NCBI GenBank assembly: GCA_934274515.1
Contig: CAKQTC010000025.1
Location: 1-10,181, forward strand
DNA: 10,181 nt
Reading direction: 5' to 3'
Source: an uncultured Clostridia bacterium
GTDB lineage: Bacteria; Bacillota; Clostridia; Christensenellales; DTU072
The position numbers and the translations under genes were made by a program. Under the pieces are notes generated by a model that saw only the letters and a list, made by a program, of their open reading frames with translations, was not told the origin of the DNA and made no database searches. Shown here in pieces: positions 4,480 through 10,181 of the stretch. The number at the start of each line of letters is the position of its first letter. The stretch's first letter is position 1.

Positions 4480-5657
4480 TGTATTACTGGTATTTGGTCA
4501 AACATTCCGTTCACGAGGTTCACGGTTTCCAACTTCTTCTTGTCAACAATCTTGGCGTAAATCTCCGTCATCTTGATGCTCTTGTGTCCGAGTATCTTGC
4601 TTACTACATAGATACTTGCACCAAGGGTCAGGAGCATCGTAGCCGCCGTATGTCGTGAGCAATGGTAGGTTATATGCTTGGTTATTCCTGCTGCCTCCAT
4701 CCATTCTTTCAGAACCACTTCTACAGTTGTAGATGTGATTGTCAAGTTGTGGAAGATGTTGTCTATGCCTTCTTCTCTTTTAGGCATCCACTTCTTTGTT
4801 TCTTCCGACAAGGGGATGGTTACTCTATCCTTGGTCTTGACTTGGATATGGTCAATGTATTCTGTCTTGCCGTCAGCAGCCTTGTGGATTTCACTCCAGT
4901 TCAAGGCTTTCATGTCGCTATATCGCAGACCGGTGAAACAGGAGAATAGAAAGGCTTTCTTCACCAGTTCATAACGGCATGGTGTGTTCATCACCTTCTT
5001 TATTTCCTCTATCGTCAGAAACTCACGCTCAGCCACTCGCTTCTGTGGCTTCTCCTTTGCCTCCAACAGCAAGAATGGATTTTGCTCAATCAGTCCGTCC
5101 CTTACTGCCTTTGCCAATGACGAGCCGAAATAGTTGACGAACATACGGCAAGTGGTGGTGCTGAGTTGTTTCTTTCCATCATTGTAGGTGCAAGTCTTCA
5201 AAAAAGTAATGAAGCCTTTGCAAAACTCCTTGTCCACGTCTTTCAACAGAAACTCTGGCTTGCCTATATGTAATAGGTATTGGTCAATGCGAGCATGAGT
5301 GTTTCGCTTTGTCTTCATGGAAGACTCAGACAACTCGGCATTGTACTTCACAAAGTCATCCATCCACTTGGTAAGTGTCATGCGTGACTTCTTCACCTTG
5401 TCCCAATCCACAAGACCCTCTCTCTGGATGTCAAGAATGCGTTGCGCCTTGATTTGCTCTGCCAACTTTCTTGTATTGGCGTTTTGCAACTTGGTAGCAG
5501 CGTTGATTTCTGGCACAAGATAGAGTTTCAGCGTCTCTTTCTTTCTCAATCCCTTCTGGTAAATGTCAAGATAGAGGCTGATGTTGCCACCTGCTATCTT
5601 CTTTTCTCGGATGCGCACAGGCTCCTTCAAACGGATTTCTTTCTTCTTTCGTCCCAT
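4476..5657 (-). CDS. Tyrosine recombinase, first of a tandem pair
   Basis: 393 residues, ATG at 5657, preceded by the purine-rich GAAAGGAAATAAA. The N-terminal region is lysine-rich (GRKKKEIRLKEPVRIREKK) and fits an arm-binding domain. The core-binding domain runs from about 93 to 200 (MTLTKWMDDFVKYNAELS), and the catalytic domain follows from about 212. Catalytic residues are all present: R245 (FTGLRYSDM), K274 (QVKTKDRVTIPL), H332 and R335 (YHCSRHTAAT), H358 (ILGHKS) and Y367 (TEIYAKI). It is the first gene of the leftward recombinase run and lies 224 bp from the probable start of traJ, which is transcribed the other way. An integrase so close to a change of context usually marks the end of an integrated element. 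Whether it moves the cargo island or the whole ICE cannot be told here. Confidence 0.95.
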   Translation of the reverse strand: MGRKKKEIRLKEPVRIREKKIAGGNISLYLDIYQKGLRKKETLKLYLVPEINAATKLQNANTRKLAEQIKAQRILDIQREGLVDWDKVKKSRMTLTKWMDDFVKYNAELSESSMKTKRNTHARIDQYLLHIGKPEFLLKDVDKEFCKGFITFLKTCTYNDGKKQLSTTTCRMFVNYFGSSLAKAVRDGLIEQNPFLLLEAKEKPQKRVAEREFLTIEEIKKVMNTPCRYELVKKAFLFSCFTGLRYSDMKALNWSEIHKAADGKTEYIDHIQVKTKDRVTIPLSEETKKWMPKREEGIDNIFHNLTITSTTVEVVLKEWMEAAGITKHITYHCSRHTAATMLLTLGASIYVVSKILGHKSIKMTEIYAKIVDKKKLETVNLVNGMFDQIPVIQ

Positions 5658-5881
5658 TTTATTTCCTTTCTTTTCTGATGTTAATATATTCTTTTATCAC
5701 TGATTATCAAGCATTTAGCTTGCGATACAAAGATAATACAACGAGGGACAAAAACGAGACAAAAGTGGGTAAACAATCCGCTAATTTAGGAAAGAATAAC
5801 GAACCAATCCAAAATCGGCTTTCATTCCTAATAGACTGTAAATCAGTGACATTACATCACCTTACTATCCTTTCATTTCCG
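5658..5881. other. Junction between recombinase island and tra genes
   Basis: This 224-bp stretch separates two divergently transcribed blocks. An open frame in phase with traJ begins at 5678, but its 68 codons do not resemble TraJ (basic, polar, e.g. KDNTTRDKNETKVGKQ) and look like non-coding DNA open by chance. It holds the likely promoter of the integrase gene and a short inverted pair, TGTAA at 5837-5841 and TTACA at 5852-5856, which might be an arm site. No TAnnTTTG box pointing toward traJ was found. One end of the inserted island probably lies here, toward the right side. Confidence 0.5.
5728..5735 (-). promoter_or_regulatory. Possible -7 promoter box for the integrase genes
   Basis: On the minus strand this reads TATCTTTG, a full match to the Bacteroidetes -7 consensus TAnnTTTG. 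It would give a leader of about 65 bases before the ATG at 5657. TTTTG-like motifs lie further upstream but 13 and 24 bases away rather than the usual 19-21, so the -33 element is uncertain. Confidence 0.4.
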
Positions 5882-6913
5882 ATGGTTAGACCCGCTTGGG
5901 ATAATTGGTGGGTCGTCCAAATGTGTATGGCACTCGCAGCCCTCTTCTCCATCGTGGTGGCAGCGAATATGGCTTACAAGATGATGGTGAAGCATGAGCC
6001 ACTGGATGTGATGAAACTATTCAAGCCACTGGTGATAAGCATCATCCTCTGTTGGTGGTACCCACCAGCCGATACTGGTATGACAAATAGTGGTAGCAAT
6101 TGGTGCGTATTGGACTTCCTGAGTTACATTCCAAACTCCATCGGAAGTTATACCCATGACCTTTATGAGGCGGAAGCCACACAGATAGAGGACAAGTTTA
6201 CGGAAGTTCAGCAGCTTATCTATACCAGAGACACGATGTACACCAACGTACAAGCTCAGGCAGACATTGCCCATAAGGGAACAACAGACCCGAATCTGGT
6301 GGAATCGACCATGGAGCAGACAGGTGTGGATGAAGTGACCAATATGGAAAAGGACGCAGCCAAGCTGTGGTTTACCTCACTGACTGCAGGAGCCGTAGTG
6401 AACATCGACAAGATAGTAATGCTGATAGCATTGATTGTCTTCCGTATCGGTTGGTGGAGCACCATCTATTGTCAACAGATACTGTTGGGAATGCTGACGA
6501 TATTTGGACCGATACAATGGGCGTTCTCGCTACTGCCGAAATGGGAAAGTAGTTGGGCGAAGTGGCTGACAAGGTATCTGACCGTGCATTTCTATGGAGC
6601 CATGCTCTACTTCGTCGGATTTTACGTACTGCTACTTTTTGACATCGTGCTCTGCATACAGGTGGAGAACCTGACGGCAATCACCGCCAGTGAGCAGACG
6701 ATGGCTGCATATTTGCAAAACTCGTTCTTCTCGGCAGGGTATCTGATGGCAGCAAGTATCGTGGCTTTGAAGTGTCTGAACTTGGTTCCAGACCTTGCGG
6801 CATGGATGATACCAGAGGGCGATACCGCATTCTCAACAAGAAACTTCGGTGAGGGTGTGGCACAGCAAGCCAAGATGTCGGCACAGGGAACATTGGCGCA
6901 TGTTGTTCATTAA
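5882..6913 (+). CDS. traJ: Conjugative transposon protein TraJ, possibly 5'-truncated
   Basis: 343 residues if started at the ATG at 5882, the first point where the sequence looks like TraJ. It is a polytopic inner-membrane protein of the mating channel. Hydrophobic segments lie at about 12-35, 45-60, 165-190, 197-217, 232-260 and 281-303, with a polar loop at 85-160. Landmarks are HEPLDVMKLFKPL (38-50), the tryptophan-rich FRIGWWSTIYCQQIL (187-201), LTIFGPIQWAFSLLP (205-219) and the C-terminal LVPDLAAWMIPEGD. In the CTnDOT-type TraJ I recall, about 40 residues precede the first membrane segment against about 12-20 here, so a short N-terminal piece may be lost to the island at its 5' side. 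The frame stays open back to 5678, but those residues are not TraJ-like. traK follows 45 bp downstream. Confidence 0.85.
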   Translation: MVRPAWDNWWVVQMCMALAALFSIVVAANMAYKMMVKHEPLDVMKLFKPLVISIILCWWYPPADTGMTNSGSNWCVLDFLSYIPNSIGSYTHDLYEAEATQIEDKFTEVQQLIYTRDTMYTNVQAQADIAHKGTTDPNLVESTMEQTGVDEVTNMEKDAAKLWFTSLTAGAVVNIDKIVMLIALIVFRIGWWSTIYCQQILLGMLTIFGPIQWAFSLLPKWESSWAKWLTRYLTVHFYGAMLYFVGFYVLLLFDIVLCIQVENLTAITASEQTMAAYLQNSFFSAGYLMAASIVALKCLNLVPDLAAWMIPEGDTAFSTRNFGEGVAQQAKMSAQGTLAHVVH

Positions 6914-6950
6914 AGGTAAAAGGGTAAAAGAGTAAAAAGGTAAAAAAACG
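6914..6950. repeat. Degenerate GTAAAAG-type tandem repeat between traJ and traK
   Basis: Immediately after the traJ stop come four imperfect units of the form GGTAAAA / GAGTAAAA, purine-rich and without structure. Almost the same sequence follows the traK stop at 7574-7621; the first 30 bases from each stop codon differ at one position. The spacers seem too alike to be chance and may be a translation-enhancing leader or a repeat that spread between genes. Confidence 0.8.
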
Positions 6951-6958
6951 AAATAGCA

Positions 6959-7573
6959 ATGGTAATCAAGAATTTAGAGAATAAGGTGAAGTTGGCGACA
7001 ATCATCTGTAGTTTGTTTTTGGTAGGTTGCGTGCTGATAAGTATCAGTAGCATCTGGACGGCGAAGAATATGGTGGTGGATGCACAGAACAAAATCTATG
7101 TGTTGGACGGCAATGTACCAATTTTGGTGCAGCGTACGACGATGGATGAGACATTGGATGTGGAAGCAAAGAGCCATATCGAGATGTACCATCATTATTT
7201 CTTCACATTGGCACCAGATGACAAGTACATCAAATACACGATGGAGAAAGCCATGTATCTGGTGGATGAGACAGGACTGGCGCAGTACAATACATTGAAG
7301 GAAAAGGGTTTCTACTCCAACATCATGGGAACGAGTGCCGTGTTCAGCATCTTCTGTGACAGTATCAAGTTCAACAAGGAGAAGATGGAGTTCACCTACT
7401 ATGGCAGACAGCGCATCGAGCGCAGAACCAATGTGCTGACCCGTGAACTGGTGACGGCAGGACAGCTGAAACGAGTGCCGAGGACTGACAATAACCCACA
7501 CGGATTGCTAATAGTGAACTGGAGGACCTTGCTCAACAAGGACATTGACCAGAAGACGAAGAGCAATTATTAA
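6959..7573 (+). CDS. traK: Conjugative transposon protein TraK (VirB8-like)
   Basis: 204 residues, close to the usual length of Bacteroidales TraK. A short cytoplasmic tail (MVIKNLENKVK) is followed by one membrane segment at about 11-33 (LATIICSLFLVGCVLISIS), and then a periplasmic domain. This single-pass, VirB8-type plan fits a scaffold that links inner-membrane and outer-membrane parts of the type IV secretion channel. Recognisable stretches are YVLDGNVPILVQRTTMDETL (47-66), KSHIEMYHHYFFTLAPDD (71-88) and YYGRQRIERRTNVLTREL. The ATG at 6959 has no Shine-Dalgarno, which is normal for the phylum. It lies between traJ and traL in the standard order, separated from each by A-rich repeated spacers. 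Confidence 0.92.
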   Translation: MVIKNLENKVKLATIICSLFLVGCVLISISSIWTAKNMVVDAQNKIYVLDGNVPILVQRTTMDETLDVEAKSHIEMYHHYFFTLAPDDKYIKYTMEKAMYLVDETGLAQYNTLKEKGFYSNIMGTSAVFSIFCDSIKFNKEKMEFTYYGRQRIERRTNVLTRELVTAGQLKRVPRTDNNPHGLLIVNWRTLLNKDIDQKTKSNY

Positions 7574-7621
7574 AGGTAAAAGGGTAAAAAAGTAAAAAGG
7601 GAAAAAAGAAGTAAAAAGAAA
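7574..7621. repeat. Degenerate GTAAAAG-type tandem repeat between traK and traL
   Basis: Six imperfect units (GGTAAAA, GGGTAAAA, AAGTAAAA, AGGGAAAA, AAGTAAAA) fill the gap after the traK stop. The first 30 bases are nearly identical to the spacer after traJ, and this copy is longer by about two units. Variation in unit number suggests slippage. Confidence 0.8.
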
Positions 7622-7626
7622 TAACG

Positions 7627-8013
7627 ATGAACACAAAAGGATTTAAGAAGATGCTCATTGGGGAGAAGATGCCCGACAAGGACGACCCCAAATACAAGGA
7701 ACGCTATGAGCGAGACGTGAGAGCCGGAAGGAAGTTTGCCAGGATGTGCAGAATCGACAAGGCTGCAGCCAAGGTGCAGAAATTTGCCGACTTGCACAAG
7801 ACAATGTTCCTGGTCATCGTGTTCGGATTTGTGGGTGTGAGCTTCAGTTTCAACATCTATCGCATGGCAAGAGCTTATCACTATCAGGGAGAGCGACGCA
7901 CCGCCACGGAGCGGCAGGACTCGTTGATAAAGGCTCGCCATCAGAATATGGAGAATGCAAAGAACATAGTAAGAACCAATGAGGATGCACGCCATCCTCA
8001 TAAAGACAAATAA
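7627..8013 (+). CDS. traL: Small membrane protein TraL
   Basis: 128 residues. A basic, charged N-terminal half (residues 1-55, e.g. PDKDDPKYKERYERDVRAGR) precedes a single membrane segment at about 59-77 (TMFLVIVFGFVGVSFSFNI) and a polar tail rich in R, K, N and H. No signal peptide or enzymatic motif. Position between traK and traM, size and single membrane pass match the small protein called TraL in Bacteroidales conjugative transposons, whose exact role in the channel is not known to me. Sequence conservation in this family is weak, so the name rests chiefly on gene order. Its stop lies two bases before the traM ATG, so the two are likely translated together. Confidence 0.8.
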   Translation: MNTKGFKKMLIGEKMPDKDDPKYKERYERDVRAGRKFARMCRIDKAAAKVQKFADLHKTMFLVIVFGFVGVSFSFNIYRMARAYHYQGERRTATERQDSLIKARHQNMENAKNIVRTNEDARHPHKDK

Positions 8014-8015
8014 CG

Positions 8016-9191
8016 ATGAAGCTGACAGAAAGAATCAATTTCAGACAACCCAAGTACATGCTACCTGCGATTGTCTATCTCCCACTGCTCGGTGCATCTT
8101 ACTTTATCTTCGACCTCTTTGATACCAAGGTGGCGGAGAAGCAGGATGCCAATATGCAGATCACGGAATATCTGAATCCGAACCTGCCACAAGCCCATAT
8201 CAAGGGCGGTGACGGTATTGGAGGCAAGTATGAGAACATGTTGAACGCCTACGGCAAGATAGAAGACCATAGTGCCGTGGAGAATATAGATCGAGACAAT
8301 GAGCAAGAAAAAGAAGAATACCAAAGCAAGTATTCGGATGCAGAACTGCAACAGTTGGATGCCGAAGCCAAGAGGCAAGCAGAAAAGGAAAAACAGAGAG
8401 AAGCACAAGAAGCCCATGAGCGACAAAGAGAGAATGAGGCGTTGGCGGAGTTGAACAAGGCACTTGCCGAAGCAAGGCTGAAGGGACAAGCCACCCAATT
8501 GAACAGCTCGACTTCTGCTACAACCTCTCCTACCGATTCGCAAGGCTCAGCCAAGGGCTGCATCAACATTGAAGGCAAGATCAAAGTGAATGAGAATGCG
8601 CGAAAGGAAGCGGACGAGAATGACAAGCCAAGTGAGGTGGTGAAAAAGGTGAAGACATCATCGGATTACTTCAATACATTGGCAGTAAATGAGAAAGAGC
8701 CGACACTCATCAAGGCCATCATTGACGAGAATGTGAAAGCCGTGGATGGAAGCCGTGTGCGCTTGCGACTGCTTGATGATGTAGAAATCGGTGAGATAAT
8801 AGTGAAGAAAGGCGCATACCTGTATGCCATTATGAGCGGTTTTGGTTCACAACGAGTGAAAGGCACGGTGAAAAGTGTGTTGGTGGATGACGAAATAGTG
8901 AAAATCAACCTGTCACTCTATGACACAGACGGTATGGAAGGTTTGTATGTGCCAAGCAGCCAGTTCCGAGAGACCGGCAAGGATGTGGCAAGCGGAGCCG
9001 TGACCGGCAATGTGGATATTAACACCACCAATACAGGCAGCAGTTTTTCGCAATGGGGCATGCAGACCATGCAGAATGCCTATCAGAAAACAAGCAATGC
9101 CATAGGCAAGGCTATCAAGAAGAACAAGGTAAAGTTGAAATACGGAACCTTTGTGTACTTGATAAACAGCAAAGATACCAAGAGCAAGTAA
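8016..9191 (+). CDS. traM: Conjugative transposon protein TraM (VirB10-like)
   Basis: 391 residues. A short N-terminus is followed by one membrane segment (about 15-33, MLPAIVYLPLLGASYFIFDL), then a long periplasmic stretch. Residues about 95-158 are a highly charged E/K/Q/A-rich helix, probably coiled coil (DAEAKRQAEKEKQREAQEAH). A Ser/Thr-rich linker (160-178) leads to the conserved C-terminal domain from about 226, with IIDENVKAVDGSRVRLRLLD, GEIIVKKGAYLYAIMSGFGS and VPSSQF. This plan fits the VirB10-type protein that spans the periplasm and couples the inner membrane to the outer-membrane pore, with TraN as partner. I expect CTnDOT-type TraM to be somewhat longer, the difference being in the variable middle. 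Confidence 0.93.
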   Translation: MKLTERINFRQPKYMLPAIVYLPLLGASYFIFDLFDTKVAEKQDANMQITEYLNPNLPQAHIKGGDGIGGKYENMLNAYGKIEDHSAVENIDRDNEQEKEEYQSKYSDAELQQLDAEAKRQAEKEKQREAQEAHERQRENEALAELNKALAEARLKGQATQLNSSTSATTSPTDSQGSAKGCINIEGKIKVNENARKEADENDKPSEVVKKVKTSSDYFNTLAVNEKEPTLIKAIIDENVKAVDGSRVRLRLLDDVEIGEIIVKKGAYLYAIMSGFGSQRVKGTVKSVLVDDEIVKINLSLYDTDGMEGLYVPSSQFRETGKDVASGAVTGNVDINTTNTGSSFSQWGMQTMQNAYQKTSNAIGKAIKKNKVKLKYGTFVYLINSKDTKSK

Positions 9192-9225
9192 ACGTTAAAC
9201 ACTACAAAGTAAACATTACACCCAT

Positions 9226-10092
9226 ATGAATATCAAGAAGACCATTGGCGCACTGATGATGTGTGCAATAAGTGCCACTCCGATGATGGCACAACAGACC
9301 AGTGCGGAGAGCTATCAGCCCTGCACCTACCAGGAGATGGAGCAGCTGACCGTGAACGAGCAAGTGACTACCGTCATTACGGCAAGCGAACCCATCCGCT
9401 TTGTGGATATATCCACCGACAAGATAGCAGGAGACCAACCCATCAACAATACCGTGCGACTGAAGCCCAAGGAGGGACTGCATGAAGATGGTGAAGTGCT
9501 TGCCATCGTGACCATAGTGACAGAACGATACCGTACCCAGTATGCGCTGCTCTATACAACAAGATTGCAAGAGGCAGTGACGGATAAGGAGATACAACAG
9601 ATAGAGAAGAATGCCTATAACAACCCTGCCGTAACCTTGTCCTCTATTGACATGGCTCGATATGCTCGTCAGATATGGAGTTCGGAAGCCCATGTGAACA
9701 ACGTAAAGACCAAAGTCCATAAAATGGTGATGCGACTGAACAACATTTATTCGTCGGGCGACTATTTCTTCTTGGACTTCTCGGTGGAGAACAAGACAGA
9801 CATACCGTTTGATATAGACCAAATACGATTGAAGCTATCTGACAAGAAGACCACAAAGGCAACCAACTCACAGATGGTAGAGTTGCATCCAGTCTTCACG
9901 TTGGAGCAGACCAAGCGTTTCCGCTATGGCTACCGCAATGTGATAGTCATTCGGAAGATGACATTCCCGAATGACAAGCAATTAACCATCGAAATGACGG
10001 AGAACCAAATCAGTGGTCGCACCATCTCATTGAAAGTGAACTATAGCGATGTGTTGTCGGCAGACTCTTTCAATCCGATTTTTCTAAAATAG
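9226..10092 (+). CDS. traN: Conjugative transposon protein TraN (VirB9-like)
   Basis: 288 residues with a Sec signal peptide (MNIKKTIGALMMCAISATPMMAQ, likely cleaved near residue 22-23). The mature protein is beta-rich and ends NYSDVLSADSFNPIFLK. Characteristic segments are the strand pattern around TTVITASEPIRFVDIS (48-63), the KPKEGLHEDGEVLAIVTIVT block (81-100) and FFLDFSVENKTDIPFDIDQI in the C-terminal domain, which fit the TraN family (DUF4138). It should act in the periplasm/outer membrane, where VirB9-like TraN joins TraM to form the pore. The ATG at 9226 is 34 bp after traM in an A-rich spacer without Shine-Dalgarno. An in-frame start elsewhere would break the signal peptide, so this start is preferred. 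Confidence 0.92.
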   Translation: MNIKKTIGALMMCAISATPMMAQQTSAESYQPCTYQEMEQLTVNEQVTTVITASEPIRFVDISTDKIAGDQPINNTVRLKPKEGLHEDGEVLAIVTIVTERYRTQYALLYTTRLQEAVTDKEIQQIEKNAYNNPAVTLSSIDMARYARQIWSSEAHVNNVKTKVHKMVMRLNNIYSSGDYFFLDFSVENKTDIPFDIDQIRLKLSDKKTTKATNSQMVELHPVFTLEQTKRFRYGYRNVIVIRKMTFPNDKQLTIEMTENQISGRTISLKVNYSDVLSADSFNPIFLK

Positions 10093-10104
10093 CAATTATA
10101 TCCA

Positions 10105-10181
10105 ATGGAAGAAAGCAAGGAGTTACAAGGATTTTACAAGATATTCAGGGCGGTCATCTACATATCCGTGTTGATGGAGTT
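10105..10181 (+). CDS. 5' end of a further tra-region gene, cut by window
   Basis: Only the first 25 codons are present, from the ATG at 10105, 12 bases after the traN stop: MEESKELQGFYKIFRAVIYI then SVLME. A short polar start leads into a hydrophobic stretch, so a membrane segment is likely. In CTnDOT-type elements traO, a small protein, follows traN; this start does not remind me of TraO. It looks more like the membrane N-terminus of a larger transfer protein, perhaps the coupling ATPase type. The fragment is too short to name. Confidence 0.55.
   Translation, partial: MEESKELQGFYKIFRAVIYISVLME

Noticed and set aside
5821..5880. Exact attachment site and target duplication of the island
   Set aside because: No sequence from this junction was found repeated elsewhere in the window; the other end is probably outside, so no site could be assigned.
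5678..5881. 68-residue in-frame extension of TraJ from an ATG at 5678
   Set aside because: The residues are polar and basic, show no TraJ resemblance, overlap the integrase promoter region, and the frame is probably open by chance.
8061..8626. Long minus-strand open frames opposite traM
   Set aside because: They mirror the low-complexity charged helix of TraM and produce Leu/Ser/Cys-rich nonsense; TraM is clearly the real gene.

Overview
The window reads as part of an integrative conjugative element (ICE, conjugative transposon) from a member of the Bacteroidales (Bacteroides, Parabacteroides or Prevotella type). The right side carries a recognisable Bacteroidales tra run, traJ-traK-traL-traM-traN. 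Start sites lack Shine-Dalgarno sequences, two upstream regions contain the Bacteroidetes -7 box TAnnTTTG, and the recombinases are of the Bacteroidales type. No database search was possible; family names come from reading the proteins.

Left part (1-2535): an AT-rich cargo block bounded by two direct copies of a 90-bp repeat (1-90 and 2446-2535, 85 of 90 positions identical). Inside are three leftward genes: a small secreted protein (1877-2323), a helical HEAT-like protein (1086-1709) and a small lipoprotein (573-968). Between the last of these and repeat copy 1 lies a stretch of fused remnants (98-570): an unidentified fragment, a tyrosine recombinase C-terminal fragment that has lost its box II arginine, and an NlpE-like domain fragment.

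Middle part (2516-5657): three recombinase genes, all leftward. A serine recombinase with a C-terminal helix-turn-helix ends inside repeat copy 2. Upstream of it lie two complete, paralogous tyrosine recombinases that overlap by 4 bp (ATGA). All catalytic residues of the three enzymes appear intact.

Right part (5658-10181): a short junction, then the rightward tra genes for the mating-pair apparatus: TraJ (polytopic membrane protein), TraK (VirB8-like), TraL (small membrane protein), TraM (VirB10-like), TraN (VirB9-like, exported) and the start of another gene that is probably membrane-bound. The recombinase/cargo island is transcribed against the tra genes and abuts traJ, so it probably entered the tra operon at or just before the 5' end of traJ.

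How it may work: repeat copy 1 still carries a diverged copy of the last codons of the serine recombinase gene, so the 3' end of that gene looks like a site where cargo is gained or reshuffled. A recombinase next to small AT-rich genes for an exported protein, a lipoprotein and a HEAT-like protein resembles the recombinase-associated acquired interbacterial defence (rAID) islands described in gut Bacteroidales, which collect immunity genes against rival toxins. That assignment is inference from layout and protein type; no cargo gene could be matched to a specific toxin.
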